From contig VWZL01001972.1 in assembly GCA_013396915.1 (NCBI GenBank), forward strand, positions 59,300 through 123,299: 64,000 nucleotides of DNA, in the 5' to 3' direction. Positions within the stretch are counted from its first letter, which is position 1; each line of letters starts with the position of its first letter. This stretch comes from Stercorarius parasiticus (lineage: Eukaryota; Chordata; Aves; Charadriiformes; Stercorariidae). Below, piece by piece: positions 13,827 through 26,046 of this stretch. The position numbers and the translations under genes are program-made. The notes beneath the pieces are model-generated. The model searched no databases. It saw nothing but the letters and a program-made list of their open reading frames with translations, and had not been told where the DNA came from.

Positions 13827-16800
13827 TTGGAGGGTAAGAATGTATGGCGCAGAACGGGGGAAAAAATGGGCATGTTTGAAAATTATTTCACATGTTTTAT
13901 TGGCTATTTGCCATGCCATTGCATTTATTCCACAAAGTTGTAGTCATCCTTCTTGGTCATTCTAGGCTGCTCACAGATGTCACAATTTATTTAACATTCT
14001 ACAATGATTTTGACAGTGCACATACACATCTGACAATTTCAATATGAATACTGAGGAGATATTATATTGCATTCCACAGAACAATATAAAATGAAAAACA
14101 AATAATTCTTTTTCATCAAATTAAAAAAAGAAGTGTTCAAGCTAAAGTATTACTGCTATATTCATGAAGTATAGCAAAACTGCCAAATTAAAAGAGCAGG
14201 TTGCAAAAGTAATCAAAACAGATATAATGAATTGGGGGTACTTGGGGGAGGGAAAAAAGATTCTTATGATCATTTAAACATAGTTATTAGTACCATTTCT
14301 TCTTTTTGGTAATCAAATAATTTAAAATCTTTGAATAGTGCTAGATTACAGTTCTTAAGAAGGACATACTACCCTCAGCAAGGTTTTTCCATCTGTTTCC
14401 AGCTTCTGGTCTTTTCAGAGTCAATTTTCAATACTTTATATCTCCAACTCCGGCCATTATTCAGGGGCAGCATTGATATAGCCAGCAATAAAACTGATTA
14501 GAAAAAGTGGGCAGGGTGGGTAAATACATTAGGAGTGAATGAGAGAAGCCATGGGGAACCAAGTTGCTTTTGTTATACATGCCATGGGAACTAGGACCAT
14601 ACACCAGGGAGGATCTCATATAGCCAGCTCACATTAAGGCAGCACTAGTGGCTAATGGATGTGGAACAGGATTAAATCCATATGGTAATGGCACTGAAAA
14701 GGGAAAAGAGGGAATAATAAGAAAAGAAAAATCATAAAAAGGAACAGTCATCTCCTCTCAAACAATTTTAAACCACAATCCGTCTTCTGATGAAGTAGAA
14801 CAATTTGCCGTTGGTTTTGATGGAAGTAGCACTGGCCTCATTATTGACATCTGGCATATTTACAATATGTTACATAACCCTCCATAATATGCTCCCAGAA
14901 AAAGTGACTACCCCAAATCCCAAAAAAATATCCATGAAGGGAAGGGCTTCTATTACTGCCTAGCATACAAAATCCAGCTGAGTTCTTACATTGTCTAAAA
15001 GGCAATGATCAGGGCCCTTGGTCCAACAGCTGATCTCTCCTTTCCATTCCTCCTTTCAACAACAAACGCTTGGGATAACCTCATGTCTAAGAAGGCCGCT
15101 GCCAAGTGAGAAGAAGCATTAACAGAACCCTCCCCATGGCACTTCTGTGGTCACTTAAATGCTCATTCAGGCTTGATGCTCCAATGGTTTCCAATACAGC
15201 TAATGTTAATCAAGAAAATGCCTCTGCCTGGATGAACGTGACTACTACTAAGCATAAAAGTTTAGTAAATATGGAATTATTGGTAGTACCAAGACAGTTC
15301 AGGCTCCTCCTCTTCTCCTTCTTGGTGAAAAAAGTTAATTTTCCCATTTTCTCACAAATTGTGATCTGCCAGAATGGAGTTGCAGTGCATGGAATTTACA
15401 GGATCATTTCTAAAGTGATTTCAAAATGAAAGGAAGGCAAAGCGCATTTGCATTGTATTCCCAGTGAGCACAAGAGCTACTCAAGCAACACACACTCACA
15501 ACAGCACTTAAGACTGGAAGTGCTTGATATTTTACTTCCACAGCCCAGTAACATATTTGAGCGTCACGCATGAACAATTAGGACCTTGAATCAACTGAAA
15601 TCCTACTGCTCTACTTTAGGAAAGTTTGCAGGTACAGCATTTATGACTCTACAGTTCCACAACATCAACCTGAAATCCCACAGATAACCTTGTACTATTT
15701 CTAAAGGTAGTGGCTTTAGACTTAATGGCATTAAAAGGAACAAGGGCATGCCTTTCCCTGTAGCGTTGCATTAAATGTAATATTGAAACAGAGGGGACAG
15801 GAACAGGAGACACTTCTGCTGGGACAAAGAGGAGCACTGCTACCTCAAATTATGAAGAACTCTCTTTTTAGCCAAGCCATTTTGCTGAGCTCTCTGTTGC
15901 TCCCACTTAACTGACAGACAGACAGTGAGGTCTTCTTTTTTAATGCAGCCACCAAAAAAATTGACAGTCACTTCCCTTAAAGGCTTGAGATGGGAACTGA
16001 CAAAGAAGAGTCTTCGTCCTGGGCAAGGGAGCACCATATGAAACAAAATGGTGGCACGCAGCCCCATGCTTCTTCTGTTCCCCTAGAAACAGGAGTCCGT
16101 TTGTCCTGCTAGACCCCACAGATATCTGAAAAAGCCCCTGTTGCTCACATAAGAGAACCACAAAGTGAAAGTGGGAAAAACAAGCCCAAAATTAAATATC
16201 TGGATCTCAGTTATTCCAGAACTTAAAAATATTTGGTGCCCGGACTTTGTTTCACATCTGCCCATACTGAAGAAGCAACACGAAACTTCATGTATTAAGG
16301 GGATGGCAAGTTTGCTGGACTGAAATTTGCCTTTGCCTTAGAGGTTTGTAATGACTGACATGGTAAAATGCAAACTCTAGTTACAAAGTAAGCATAAAGA
16401 ATCCAAAACTTCAAGCAATGACTAGAGAAAATCACAGAACAAATGTGATGGGTCACCTAAATGTCAGAAGTATCGGGGACTTGTCTCGACATTGGATATT
16501 GGTAGTGATTGATGGCTAACAGATACAAAGCTGCTGTCTCCAAATGCTTTGGAGATTTGGGAAAGCTCTTATTTTGGGAAGGTTTCTGCAGAAAAAGCAG
16601 CAAGTTATGCACAATATTGTCTTCCTGACCTGGAGCTGTACCACCAGCCTGGGTGCAGAAGCGCATGGCTACCTCCAGTGACACGGCTGGACTCTGAGAT
16701 GTACCAGGGATGATAATCTATGGCTTCTATAAATACGCTCACCACTCTGTTCTCCTATCCTGTTCTGCCCAGTATTTTTTACTGATAAATCTTTCTCTTT

Positions 16801-17458
16801 TTGCCCTCTAATGAGTGCCCAGTTTGGCACACTCTGAGAAATGTGTCCTTGCTTTGCTTTTCTGATAAAAAGGTAAGTGAAAACCAACACTTCCATCTTA
16901 TTCTCAGCCATAGAGGCAGTGTTAAATTTTCCTCAGCTGAAAATCACACTTACTATACTGCCATCTTACCCACCATATTCTGAGACCTCCTGCCAAAATG
17001 CAAATCTGACTCAGAAGACCAGAACATAAATATTTCTCTTCTTTAATTTACCTAACATACTTTAAAATGCTTTTTTTTTTTCCCTAGATACAGTTCCATG
17101 GCCTGTTAAAGAAGCAAAAGTTTGATCCATCACACTAAAAACATCACCCCTTGGGCTAGATTTACGAGTAGCCTACTCAGCCACCCTATGGGAACAGAGA
17201 ACTGCAGGAGAGGACACTCTCTCTCCCCAGATCACTGTATCTGGAGAGGTTCCTCAGATGGCTGTCAGCTGCTCCCCCTTTGGGAAATGGTGTCAGCAGT
17301 TGTCACACTGACTTCTATAACAAGATCTGGTGCAGCTACACTTTTGCTTTAAATAAGCTTTTTGAGTATCAGAAGAATTTGTACTAAGCAGCACAAATTC
17401 CACACATGCTGAAAAATGAAGTTGTGACCCTGAACTGAGCTCTGTGCTTTTGTGATGA
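13827..17458. other. Unique DNA, no supported gene
   Basis: Mostly unique AT-rich sequence. Open frames of 60-107 codons occur (15106-15429 plus, starting with GTG; 15840-16265 minus), but none shows a domain, signal peptide or family resemblance I can name. I see no repeat family or RNA gene. Confidence 0.5.
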
Positions 17459-17515
17459 GACTGCATTGATTATTCAAGCTAGCTATAGACTGCATTGACT
17501 ATTCAAGCTAGCTAT
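17459..17515. repeat. 29-bp tandem duplication
   Basis: Two adjacent copies of a 29-bp unit beginning GACTGCATTGA and ending CAAGCTAGCTAT. The units lie at 17459-17487 and 17488-17515, and differ by one base inside (ATT versus ACT) plus the last base. It is a small local duplication with no coding content. Confidence 0.9.
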
Positions 17516-18158
17516 TTAAAATTCACTCTAGTATCTCCACACAACACTAAAATCTGTAGCACAGATGTGTACTCAGGTCTGTGCAGAGATCAAGCTCTTT
17601 CTTACAGGTAAAGCTGCCCAACAGAAACCAATTTGTTGCGCCTGTGAGTAAACAACTATTTAAAATCATTAAAAACCACCCTAGATTATAGGTGTAATCT
17701 GCTTCTTTTATACAGAAAGGGCTCCCAAATGAAGTACAGGGGACAAGGGACACCAGCCTTCTTACCACTGAAGGCAGTCCAGAAAATCTGGACTTGTATG
17801 ATTTACTCAGCAATAAACAGCATTTTATTAAAAATTATGACACAGGGAAATATATGCACAGCAGGCAAGATTTTCCATCACCCTTCAGCTTTCATGCTAC
17901 TGTAAAGTTAGAAACTAGTGAGGTATTCCTGAGCTATGTTGGTGTGATTGAGCTCAGCATCAGGTGCTCATAAAGAGAAGACATCTATGCTCTCTATTTA
18001 AAATAAGATAATGCAGTCATTTTAATAATTAAAAAACCCCAAACAAACCACCCTTATGTTTCAACAGTATGCAATAAATACTTTAGCAGGTCAGTGTGTT
18101 TTAAATTTAGAGTGGTGACGCACTCACTAATGGATAAAGGGAACGATATTATACCATC

Positions 18159-18262
18159 ACAGAACCACAGACTCACAGAATGGTTGAGGTGGGAAGGCAC
18201 CTCTTGAGGTCATCTGGTCCAACCACCTGCTCAAGCAGGGCCACCTACAGGTTGCCAAAGAG
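18159..18262 (-). mobile_element. CR1 LINE 3' fragment (minus orientation)
   Basis: The plus strand reads ATCACAGAACCACAGACTCACAGAATGG, then TTGAGGTGGGAAGGCACCTC, TTGAGGTCATCTGGTCCAACC and CTGCTCAAGCAGGGCCACCTA. This is the reverse complement of a CR1 3' untranslated end. About 100 bp is present, truncated at the element's 5' side and without ORF2 sequence. Confidence 0.85.
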
Positions 18263-18719
18263 TAATCCAGACAGCTTTTGAAGATCTTCAAATAAGGCTT
18301 GTTAGAAGTTGCACTGTTTTATTCTATAACACATGTATAGCATTTTTCTGACTGACAAAAAAGAGGAAAATTATCTCTGAACCTCCTAAGGAAGTACTTG
18401 GTTATTATAATTATCACTGTGTTTGGGTGGATATCTTAAATTATACCTGTGAGTGAATATTAGAATCTGAAAAACTGCGTACAACAGAATGACAAAATTT
18501 ATCCAACAGACAACTTGGATACCGCTGCTCAGTTTCAAATCACATCTCAACTGAGCAAATTGACTATTTTAAAGTGTTTGCTAACCTAGCCAAGAAACTT
18601 GTAATTCTGAAAAAAAAATGGTAGTAGGAAGTTGGTTGAACAGAAAATTTCAATACCACTTATTTTAATAAACACTATTTAAACAACCCTTCAAGTCCAC
18701 TGCAAGGGGAAGACATAAC

Positions 18720-18752
18720 NNNNNNNNNNNNNNNNNNNNNNNNNNNNNNNNN
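18720..18752. other. Assembly gap (33 N)
   Basis: A run of 33 undetermined bases. The length is not a round placeholder, so it is probably an estimated gap size. Frames reading through it have no meaning. Confidence 0.99.
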
Positions 18753-18976
18753 TGGGTGGGCAAGACTTCCCAGTAAAATTACAGATTAAAAACCTGAATA
18801 GTCTGTTCATCCTTTCGGTCTTGTCTAATAGCTCCTTTAATACGTACTCCTTAATACATGAGATGATGTGTTTTAAAATGTTACTGATTTTTCCATAATC
18901 TAAGCATAAAATCACATTCTGGCCATGGAAAATGGTGTCACTGATTGTCATCAGTCTTCATCAGATGCATCTCTGA

Positions 18977-19050
18977 TATATTTTGTATACAGTATTTCTG
19001 TACACAGTATATATTTTGTACACAGTATATATTTTGTATACAGTATTTCT
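18977..19050. repeat. TA-rich short tandem repeat
   Basis: Four units of 15-18 bp. Three are TATATTTTGTRYACAGTA (18977-18994, 19010-19027, 19028-19045). The fourth, TTTCTGTACACAGTA (18995-19009), is shortened. Each unit carries the palindromic core GTATAC or GTACAC followed by AGTA. The array ends in another TTTCT at 19046-19050. The degenerate order suggests slippage with internal deletion. Confidence 0.85.
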
Positions 19051-20473
19051 TTAAATGTTCTACTCCAGCATAGGAAGCAATTACAGCTACTAACGATGCC
19101 TTTCTCTGCAGGATCCACACATCTAGAAAAGATAGCCTGATAAGGAGCTGGGGCTGAGATAACGCCGCAAACAGACTGCCGGCTGCTCCACCAACATGCT
19201 GCCGTATGCTCTACCCTTCTCTCAGGAACTCCACTGGATCTTACATGTCCTGCTGGAAGTACTTCATGCCATCATCTATGTAAAACTAGGTGATCCCTTT
19301 ATGATTACCCCCTTTAAAACACTTAATTCCTCTTGTTTGGCCTGGGAACAAATGCCCATAGCAAAGTTTTTGTTTTCTGTGCCTCTGGGGTATCTAGTGT
19401 ATATCCAGACAGATGGCAGTGCCAGGGTGGTGGAAGAGAATGAACAATGAAGACCACCTCCTAAATGAATTATTTCTGTGAAGGCATATATTTATAGTGG
19501 TCTAAAAAGTAAGCTAAATCACAAATTATCTGACATATGCAGGACTTCATGACATGGGGCTGCAGTACCATCTCCTGAGATCAACGGTGGGGCACAGAGC
19601 TGTTTCTCAGCATGAATGCTGCAGTTGCTCTGAGAAAGAAAATATCATCTCCTTTTCCCTAGTTTTTGCATTTCAATGCTGTCTTGTCCCAGTTAGTTAC
19701 ACTCAAATGTGTTAGAGATGCAATAAGAAATATGGAGTTGTTGAAACTTTTATTTTGAGATGGGCAGGATGGCAATTCAAAGTCAGGTTTAAAATAGAAA
19801 GCACGTTGATTCCTTCAACGTAGAAGCACTCCTGTGACTGTAACAGAGATTACTCTTTTTTGCACAAACCTCACTGCTAAAGAGCCAAATTATGCCATTG
19901 GTTTAAAGCAGACTCCCTGGTGAGATCAATGGAGAGGTCTGCTTAAAAACCACTGGCACAACATAGCAAAGGTATTTAATACAATGGGTTTCCCATCTTA
20001 GTGGCAAATCCCCTAACAGGGTGTTTCTGGAAAGGCAGTGCAGTTTGAAATCACTGTGGTGGAGTGCCAAAGGAGAAGGGGAAGATGCTGACTGGCTCGG
20101 GAAGCGAGCGGTTTCTGAGCAGCGGTGCAGTGCCCTTCCAGCTGTGCGGTGTGCGCTGCTAGATCAGCCATCCCCGCTTCAGGACAGAAGATCCCTTGCA
20201 AGCGGCGGAAGTTGTTGAATAGAGTGGCTGTAGTTTAAATAAAAAAGAAACTGCACTGTGTTGGATTGCTTGCAATTTTGAAGATAAAATTGGTGGTCTG
20301 AAGTGACTCCAAAGTCCTGAATACTTAAATTAGTGCTGAGGAAGATGAACTGGTAATGGATGAACAGATGAAGTGGCTAAGTGAAAAAATATAGTCTCTT
20401 ACTTACGTAAGCCTGTAGTTCATCGCCTGGATCAGCAGCAAATTCCAAGGTGTGCAAGGAATGAGGGGAAGGC
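19051..20473. other. Unique DNA, no supported gene
   Basis: No clear repeat or exon. A motif near 19878-19960 (GAGCCAAATTATGCC, later ATCAATGGAG) resembles old amniote repeat wording but is too diverged to call. From 20040 to 20220 the GC content rises and both strands are open for about 65 codons, with no recognisable protein. Confidence 0.45.
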
Positions 20474-20511
20474 AGGAAGGAAGGAAGGGAGGGAGGGAGG
20501 GAGGGAGGGAA
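20474..20511. repeat. GGAA/GGGA microsatellite
   Basis: A 38-bp purine tract: AGGA repeats pass into five to six GGGA units. Purine-only strands of this type are prone to slippage. Nothing around it suggests a gene. Confidence 0.95.
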
Positions 20512-22294
20512 TGGTATCCAACCCAAGCTTAAGGTAGCTGTTCTCTTTTAGCTGTCATCCAAGGTTAATGGAGACTGAGACTCTTCTCCAAAGGACTGTG
20601 CTGGCCATTGGGTTAAGTTTCTGCTCTACACAACAACCCAGAAGCACAGGGCAGTGTAATTTAAGCAGTGTAAAATACCCTAATTTCTCCCCCTGCCAAA
20701 GAGAGGGGATGGGAGTGAGACATAACCTTCCACACTTCCATCAGCAGCTCTGCTCTATTTCAACAGAGTCGCTATGGAAAACAGCGACTAAAAAAAAATA
20801 AGCAATTTGTTACTATGAATCCAGCTTCCGAAAAGACCTCTGGTTATTTTACTGGACTATATGCCACCCCAGATTACTGCTATAACTACACAGCACAAGT
20901 AAACCACAAAATAAGACAGGAATTCCATGGACCTTTGTCTCTCTAGATACAGCAGTGATAACACTGTGATTCACACATTATTCACCTTGACACTACATAA
21001 CACTTCCAAAGTAGCAAAAAACCAAAGAAAAAGAGATAACGTTTCAAGCGGCAAAAGACATTTTTTACTTCCTAAAATAACATTAAAAACATCTAATACG
21101 TATTTTTTGTGGTCATTTAAAAAAATATATGTGGAATTAGGTTTCCAAGCTTTTTTCTGCAACGGGCATGTCTAGAAATGTACTTTTTCTAAAGAAAGCT
21201 GAAGTTACAGTGGGCATCAGAGGAAAAGCCATGACTTATTTTGTCTGTTACGTTCTGATTTTTTTTTAATGTTACCATTGTGTAATACCAATGTTATTAT
21301 TTTCCTGTCTGCAGCTTCTGTAAAGGTACTGCATTCTGTTTGTTCTCCCACCTTCCTGTTGACAACACTGGTATTTAAGTCCTGTAGAATGACAAAAGAA
21401 GCTGCATGGCGTGGGCCAAATGTATTTAAGAACACAGTTTGATTCAGTTTAATTAAACAAAATGTTTTGAATCAAAATGAAATTATTTTCTTCTTCACAT
21501 TATGCCAATGGTGGGTTAAAAAAGAGAACAAAACCAAAGCAATTTCTGACTGAGCTGAGGTGATGTTTTGCCTTTGAAATCTTCTGGTTGGAAACAGAAC
21601 TCAAAAGAAAATTTCTCTTATCATAGCATTCTAGTCGATGGCCATGAACAAGACCTCCAAAGGTACCTTCTCTTGACCCTATTGGATTTCCTCATCTCCT
21701 GTTATCTTATGCTCTTCAGTGCATACAACAAAGATAGCGTTCAATATTCAGCCCTTACACTGTTAAAAATGATGCTTTTTTACTTCAGGATACAGAATTT
21801 AATTTATGTCATTATTCTCAGTGTTTTTTTTACAAAATAATCTAATGATTCGGCAAGTAAGAGATCTGTTCCACTATATGTCACAAAGTGTAATATTAGC
21901 TAATATTGTTCATGATATGTTAGGATGTTATCTTACTGGATGTACCTAATTCAAAATCAGGCTGCTGCCTCTCAGGAATCCTGCACACCTCTTCTAAACA
22001 TAACAAAATAAGTAAGAATGCTTCCTAAATCAGCATCAATCCAGTAGAACATACATCTGAGATTTAGGCGATCTCTGGTAACTTTTTTACTTGCTTTTCA
22101 TTTTATCTACCCATCTTACAGCTTTTCTTGAGAGTACGAAACCATTTTGTTTCTTAAACACATAATGAAACATATTGTTTATGACAAGGCTTTTTTTCAG
22201 CTTATTCCAGAAAGCAAATATACTCTGGAGTGTTATGGAGGCATATGAGTGAAGAACTGGCTGGAGTGTAGATACGTCTCTTTGCTCCATGTTT
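20512..22294. other. Unique AT-rich DNA, no supported gene
   Basis: No interspersed repeat, RNA gene or convincing coding exon is visible. Short open frames of 60-90 codons on both strands look like background. Confidence 0.5.
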
Positions 22295-22335
22295 AAAAAA
22301 AAAAAAAAAAAACCCAAAAAAATCAAAAAAATCAA
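22295..22335. repeat. A-rich tract
   Basis: A run of 18 A followed by CCCAAAAAAATCAAAAAAATCAAA. There is no retrocopy on its left side that would make it a poly(A) tail of a processed gene, so I treat it as simple sequence. Confidence 0.8.
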
Positions 22336-22937
22336 ACCACAACATTAAATACATTTTAAATCATACCCCCTGATGTTAGTGTAGTGACGAGTGTTTGAAT
22401 TTGCAGAAATTTCAGAATGATAGCTTTGAAGTCTGAATGTCCTGAATTCTCTTAATAGATGGTAATTCAATTGTTACTGACGCAAAGCAACCTTACTCCG
22501 TTTTTCATCTGGGACTTGTACAATGAGGGGTCAAGAAAAACAAGAATGGCAAGTATTCATACTCATACATAGAGCACTGACTTTTTTCTTTAGATGCATC
22601 TTTTTACCAACTAGCAATAGCATTATTTTTAGTACTGCAAAGTATTATTACTCGTTACTCATGTAGGTGATTTTGGATTGTGGGTCTATCATCATGACAG
22701 CATTTTCCCCTATGTATCCAGTGTGTGAATTCCATTTCGTATTGTCATCTTCCCTTTTTTTGGTAAAATAATAATTTCTTCTCTGTCACAGTTTGGTCAC
22801 ACCTGCAGGGGTTGTAACTCCCAAGAGAATGAGATTAACCTTAATTACTAGAGTTTTTAATAGAACACAGTTTCAGAATTTGAGTCCTCCTCCTGAAATT
22901 CTTGTTCAGCTAGGGGCCACAGTATCTAAAAGATAAC

Positions 22938-24366
22938 ACAGAATCACAGAATTGCCTAGGTTGGAAGGGACCTTTCAGATCACCGAGTCCAACCACCAAC
23001 CTAACACTGACAAAAACCATCACTAAACCATGTCACTAAGCACCACATCTATCCATCTTTTAAATAACTCCAGAGATTGCAATTCCACCACTTCCCTGAG
23101 CAGCCTGTTCCAATGCTTAATAACCCTTTTGGTGCAGAAATTTTTCCTAATATCCAATCTAAATCTCCCCCGGTGCAACTTGAGGCCATTGCCTCTTGTT
23201 CTATCACTTGTTACTTGGCAGAAGACACCGACCCCCAGCTCTCTACAACCTCCTTTCAGATAGTTGTAGAGAGCAGGATAAGATCTCCCCTCGGCCTCCT
23301 TTTCTCCAGGCTAAACAACCTCAGTTCCCTCAGCCACTCCACATAAGACTTGTGTTCTAAACTCCTCACCAGCTTCATTGCCCTTCTCTGGACTGGCTCC
23401 AGAATCTCAATGTCTGTCTTGTAGTGAGGGGCCCAAAACTGGACACAGTACTCAAGGTGGGGCCTCATCAGTGCCAAGTACAAGGGCATGATCACTTCCC
23501 TAGTCCTACTCACCACCCTGTTCCTGATACAGGCCAGGATGCTGTTGACCTTCTTGGCCACCTGGGCACACTGCTGGCTCATATTCAGCCAGCAGTCAAC
23601 CAACACCCCCAGGTCCTTTTCTGCCAGGCAGCTCTCCAGCCACTCTTCCCCAAGCCTGTAGCGCTGCATGGTGTTATTGTGACCCAAGTGCAGGACCCAT
23701 CACTTGGCCTTGTTGAACCTCATACCATTGGCCTCGGCCCATAGATCCACCCTGTCCAAATCCCTCTGCAAAGCCTTTTTACCCTCAAGCAGGCTGACAC
23801 TCCCACTTAACTTGGTGTTGTCTGCAAACTTACTGAGGTGCACTCAATCCCTTCATCCAGATCATTAATAAAGATATTAAAGAGAACTGGCCCCAGTACC
23901 AAGCCCTGGGGAACATCACTTGTGACTGGCCACCAGCTGGATTTAACTCCATTTACCACCAATCTCTGGGCCCAGTCCTCCAGCCAGATTTTTACCCAGC
24001 AAAGAGTACTCCCATCCAAGCCACAGGCTGCCAGTTTCTCTGGGAGAATTCTGTGGGAAACCTTGTCAAAGGCTTTACTAAAGTCCAGGTAAACAACATC
24101 TACAGCCTTTCCCTCATTCATCAAGAAAGGGAACTGTCATAGAAGGAGATCATATTAGTCAAGCAGGACCTGCCCTTCATGAACCCATGCTGACTGGGCC
24201 TGATCGCCTGGTTGTCCCTCATGTGACGCATAATGACACTCTGGATTCCATAACCTTCCCAGGCACCGAGGTCAGATTGACAGGCCTGTAGTTCTCCGGA
24301 TCCTCCTTCTAGCCCTTCTTGTGGATGGGCGTCACATTTGCTAACCACCAACCTACTGGAACTATA
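22938..24366 (-). mobile_element. CR1 LINE, 5'-truncated, about 1.4 kb
   Basis: The longest uninterrupted CR1 in the window. On the plus strand it opens with the 3' end of the element (CACAGAATCACAGAATTGCC, then AGGTTGGAAGGGACCTTTCA) and continues through the 3' UTR. The C-terminal half of ORF2 follows from about 23256 up to the reverse-transcriptase region. It ends near 24366, where the ORF2 reading corresponding to WWLANVTPIHKKG stops matching. CR1 copies typically lack a long 5' part because reverse transcription ends early. Point changes and small indels show it is an old, inactive copy. I could not see clear target-site duplications. Confidence 0.95.
23256..24345 (-). pseudogene. CR1 ORF2 reverse transcriptase, decayed fragment
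   Basis: This is what remains of CR1 ORF2, the protein that nicks target DNA and reverse-transcribes the element's RNA. Reading on the minus strand, one sees NYRPVNLTS near 24280 and then, at 24124-23807, motif A in [11 protein letters not shown] and motif B in [13 protein letters not shown]. Next come the motif C remnant FADN and a C-terminal region at 23687-23256 including [13 protein letters not shown]. The N-terminal endonuclease is absent through 5' truncation. Defects seen: an in-frame TAG at 24309-24311, a frame change between the motif B segment and motif C (about 23832-23840) and other frame changes upstream. At motif C (codon 23817-23819, AAC) Asn replaces the second catalytic Asp. 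The change GAC to AAC is what CpG decay would give. No functional product is expected. Confidence 0.93.
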
Positions 24367-25267
24367 ACATATTTCACTCCCCTTCTGAGGAAGCTTTAAG
24401 TGAAATTGCAATAATCTTCTTGGACTATATAAAGTCTTTTTTGCTCTACCAACAGTACTTGAAAGCTGACTCATATCAACAAAGTCTTTCTACCTCTCAG
24501 AAGGTAGTGGAAAACCACATATACAGCATGGAGTGTCGTTAGGTTAAGATAGCTCCCGAGCAAGTATTTATTTACTTCCAACATATAAATGAAAGAGAAT
24601 AAATAACAAGACATCCAGGATGATGGAAGAGAAAGGATAAACATGGGTAAAAAAAGAGAAAAAATGGGAGGAGAATAATTTAGAAACTGTAGCCAATAAA
24701 CAAAGACAAATGACCAAGGCAGATCCAAACCCCAACATAGCAATAACCAGATAAAACGATCTGCTGGATCTCACAACACCTTTTAGCTGATGAACAGACT
24801 AACTTTATGTTGCACCTAACACAACAGGGCTCCTACCAGTGGTACTTCAAGTATGCCCAACACTGAATTGTTTCTTCAGTAGAAACAATTAAGCAATGAC
24901 CAGATTAATCAGCAACTAAAATACTTACAGATCATGGATGAGACATGCCAGTAGAACACACTAGGGAAGCCCAAATTACATTCATAACTTTCCTGGGAAC
25001 TTTGTAGATGGTGATCATACAACAGGCAAGCATAAACCTTGAGTCAGTAGTCCAAAATCAATTCTATAAATGGAGATTCTAGTGATGACTACTTATACAG
25101 ACATTCACCAAATTCAGAAATACTCACTCCTCTCCAATAATTGCAAATGTGATAAAACTAACATAGTAAAATTTAATTTTAGCCACTTCAAGTCTCTTAA
25201 AAAAATACATGGGTTGAAATTTGTCACACATGATTACCCATGTTATCTTCAAGAAGATTATTATGAT
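24367..25267. other. Unique DNA beyond the CR1 5' end
   Basis: No repeat family or exon recognised. The open frame on the minus strand that enters the CR1 from 24474 is a composite of flanking sequence and decayed CR1, not a gene. Confidence 0.5.
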
Positions 25268-25320
25268 TAATAATAATAATAATAATAATGATAATAACAA
25301 CAACAACCACCACCACCACA
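25268..25320. repeat. Compound trinucleotide microsatellite
   Basis: The array passes from TAA units (about eight, with one TGA variant) to CAA units and then to CCA/CAC units, ending at 25320. Successive units differ by one base, which suggests a single array spreading by point change and slippage. Confidence 0.95.
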
Positions 25321-26027
25321 AATAGAAAAAGTCTATTTTTTGAAAATTAAGATGGGCTAGTGTTTAAGCCGAATTTTGCAAAGAACTGATTTTATTAACG
25401 TACTTTAAAGCCTATGTTATAGTACACAAAGTATTAAAAAGACCTCAAGAATTAAAAACTCTAAAGACCTCCTACTTCTCCCCTCCTGGGACATCAGTTC
25501 CACTCAGTAACACCAGATCAAGCCTTTTACAAACACTATAACCTTCATGTTAAAACTAGCTGGAGTTTTTTCTGCTCATATTGGAAGACTTTTGCAGAAA
25601 TCCATTCCTCTGATAGCTAATAATCTTTAAATTTGTTTCCTGTTCATTCCCACTTTTTCTTTGTGCCAATGCAGTCCCCTAGTTCATTCATCTCAAATAT
25701 TTACCTTCTTGATGTTATAACAGAGAATAATAATGTCTGCTCTCAGCCTTTGTTTTTCTAGACTAAGAAGCCAGGCTCTTTAAATCTCTCTGTAGAAAAT
25801 AGCTTTTTTTTTCCTGCCACTTAGCCAAATATCTCTTCCAGACAAATTCAGATCTTTTTATGACACCCTAAATGCATAACCTTTCAATTCTCACTGTTAA
25901 ATTCCATTCCACTGATATTACTTCACCCCTTAAGGTGATCCCATTTTCCTCCTATATTGTAATTTTTCTCTTTGTTGTTAATCTCTGCAAATTTAGAGTA
26001 TCAGGACATTTTCTCTCTCTCACTCTC
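25321..26027. other. Unique AT-rich DNA, no supported gene
   Basis: I see nothing beyond background open frames. Confidence 0.5.
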
Positions 26028-26046
26028 TTTTTTTTTTTTTTTTTTT
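26011..26046. repeat. CT tract followed by T19
   Basis: A short pyrimidine tract (TTCTCTCTCTCACTCTC) runs directly into 19 consecutive T. It resembles a polypyrimidine-acceptor stretch, but the bases after it (CTAAGG) do not give a clean AG-exon boundary with a supported open frame. Confidence 0.8.

Noticed and set aside
22295..22335. A18 tract as a poly(A) tail of a processed pseudogene
   Set aside because: I found no protein-like or transcript-like sequence immediately to its left.
23030..23744. Plus-strand open frames of 77-106 codons over the 22.9-24.4 kb CR1
   Set aside because: They are antisense shadows of the CR1 ORF2 and 3' UTR.
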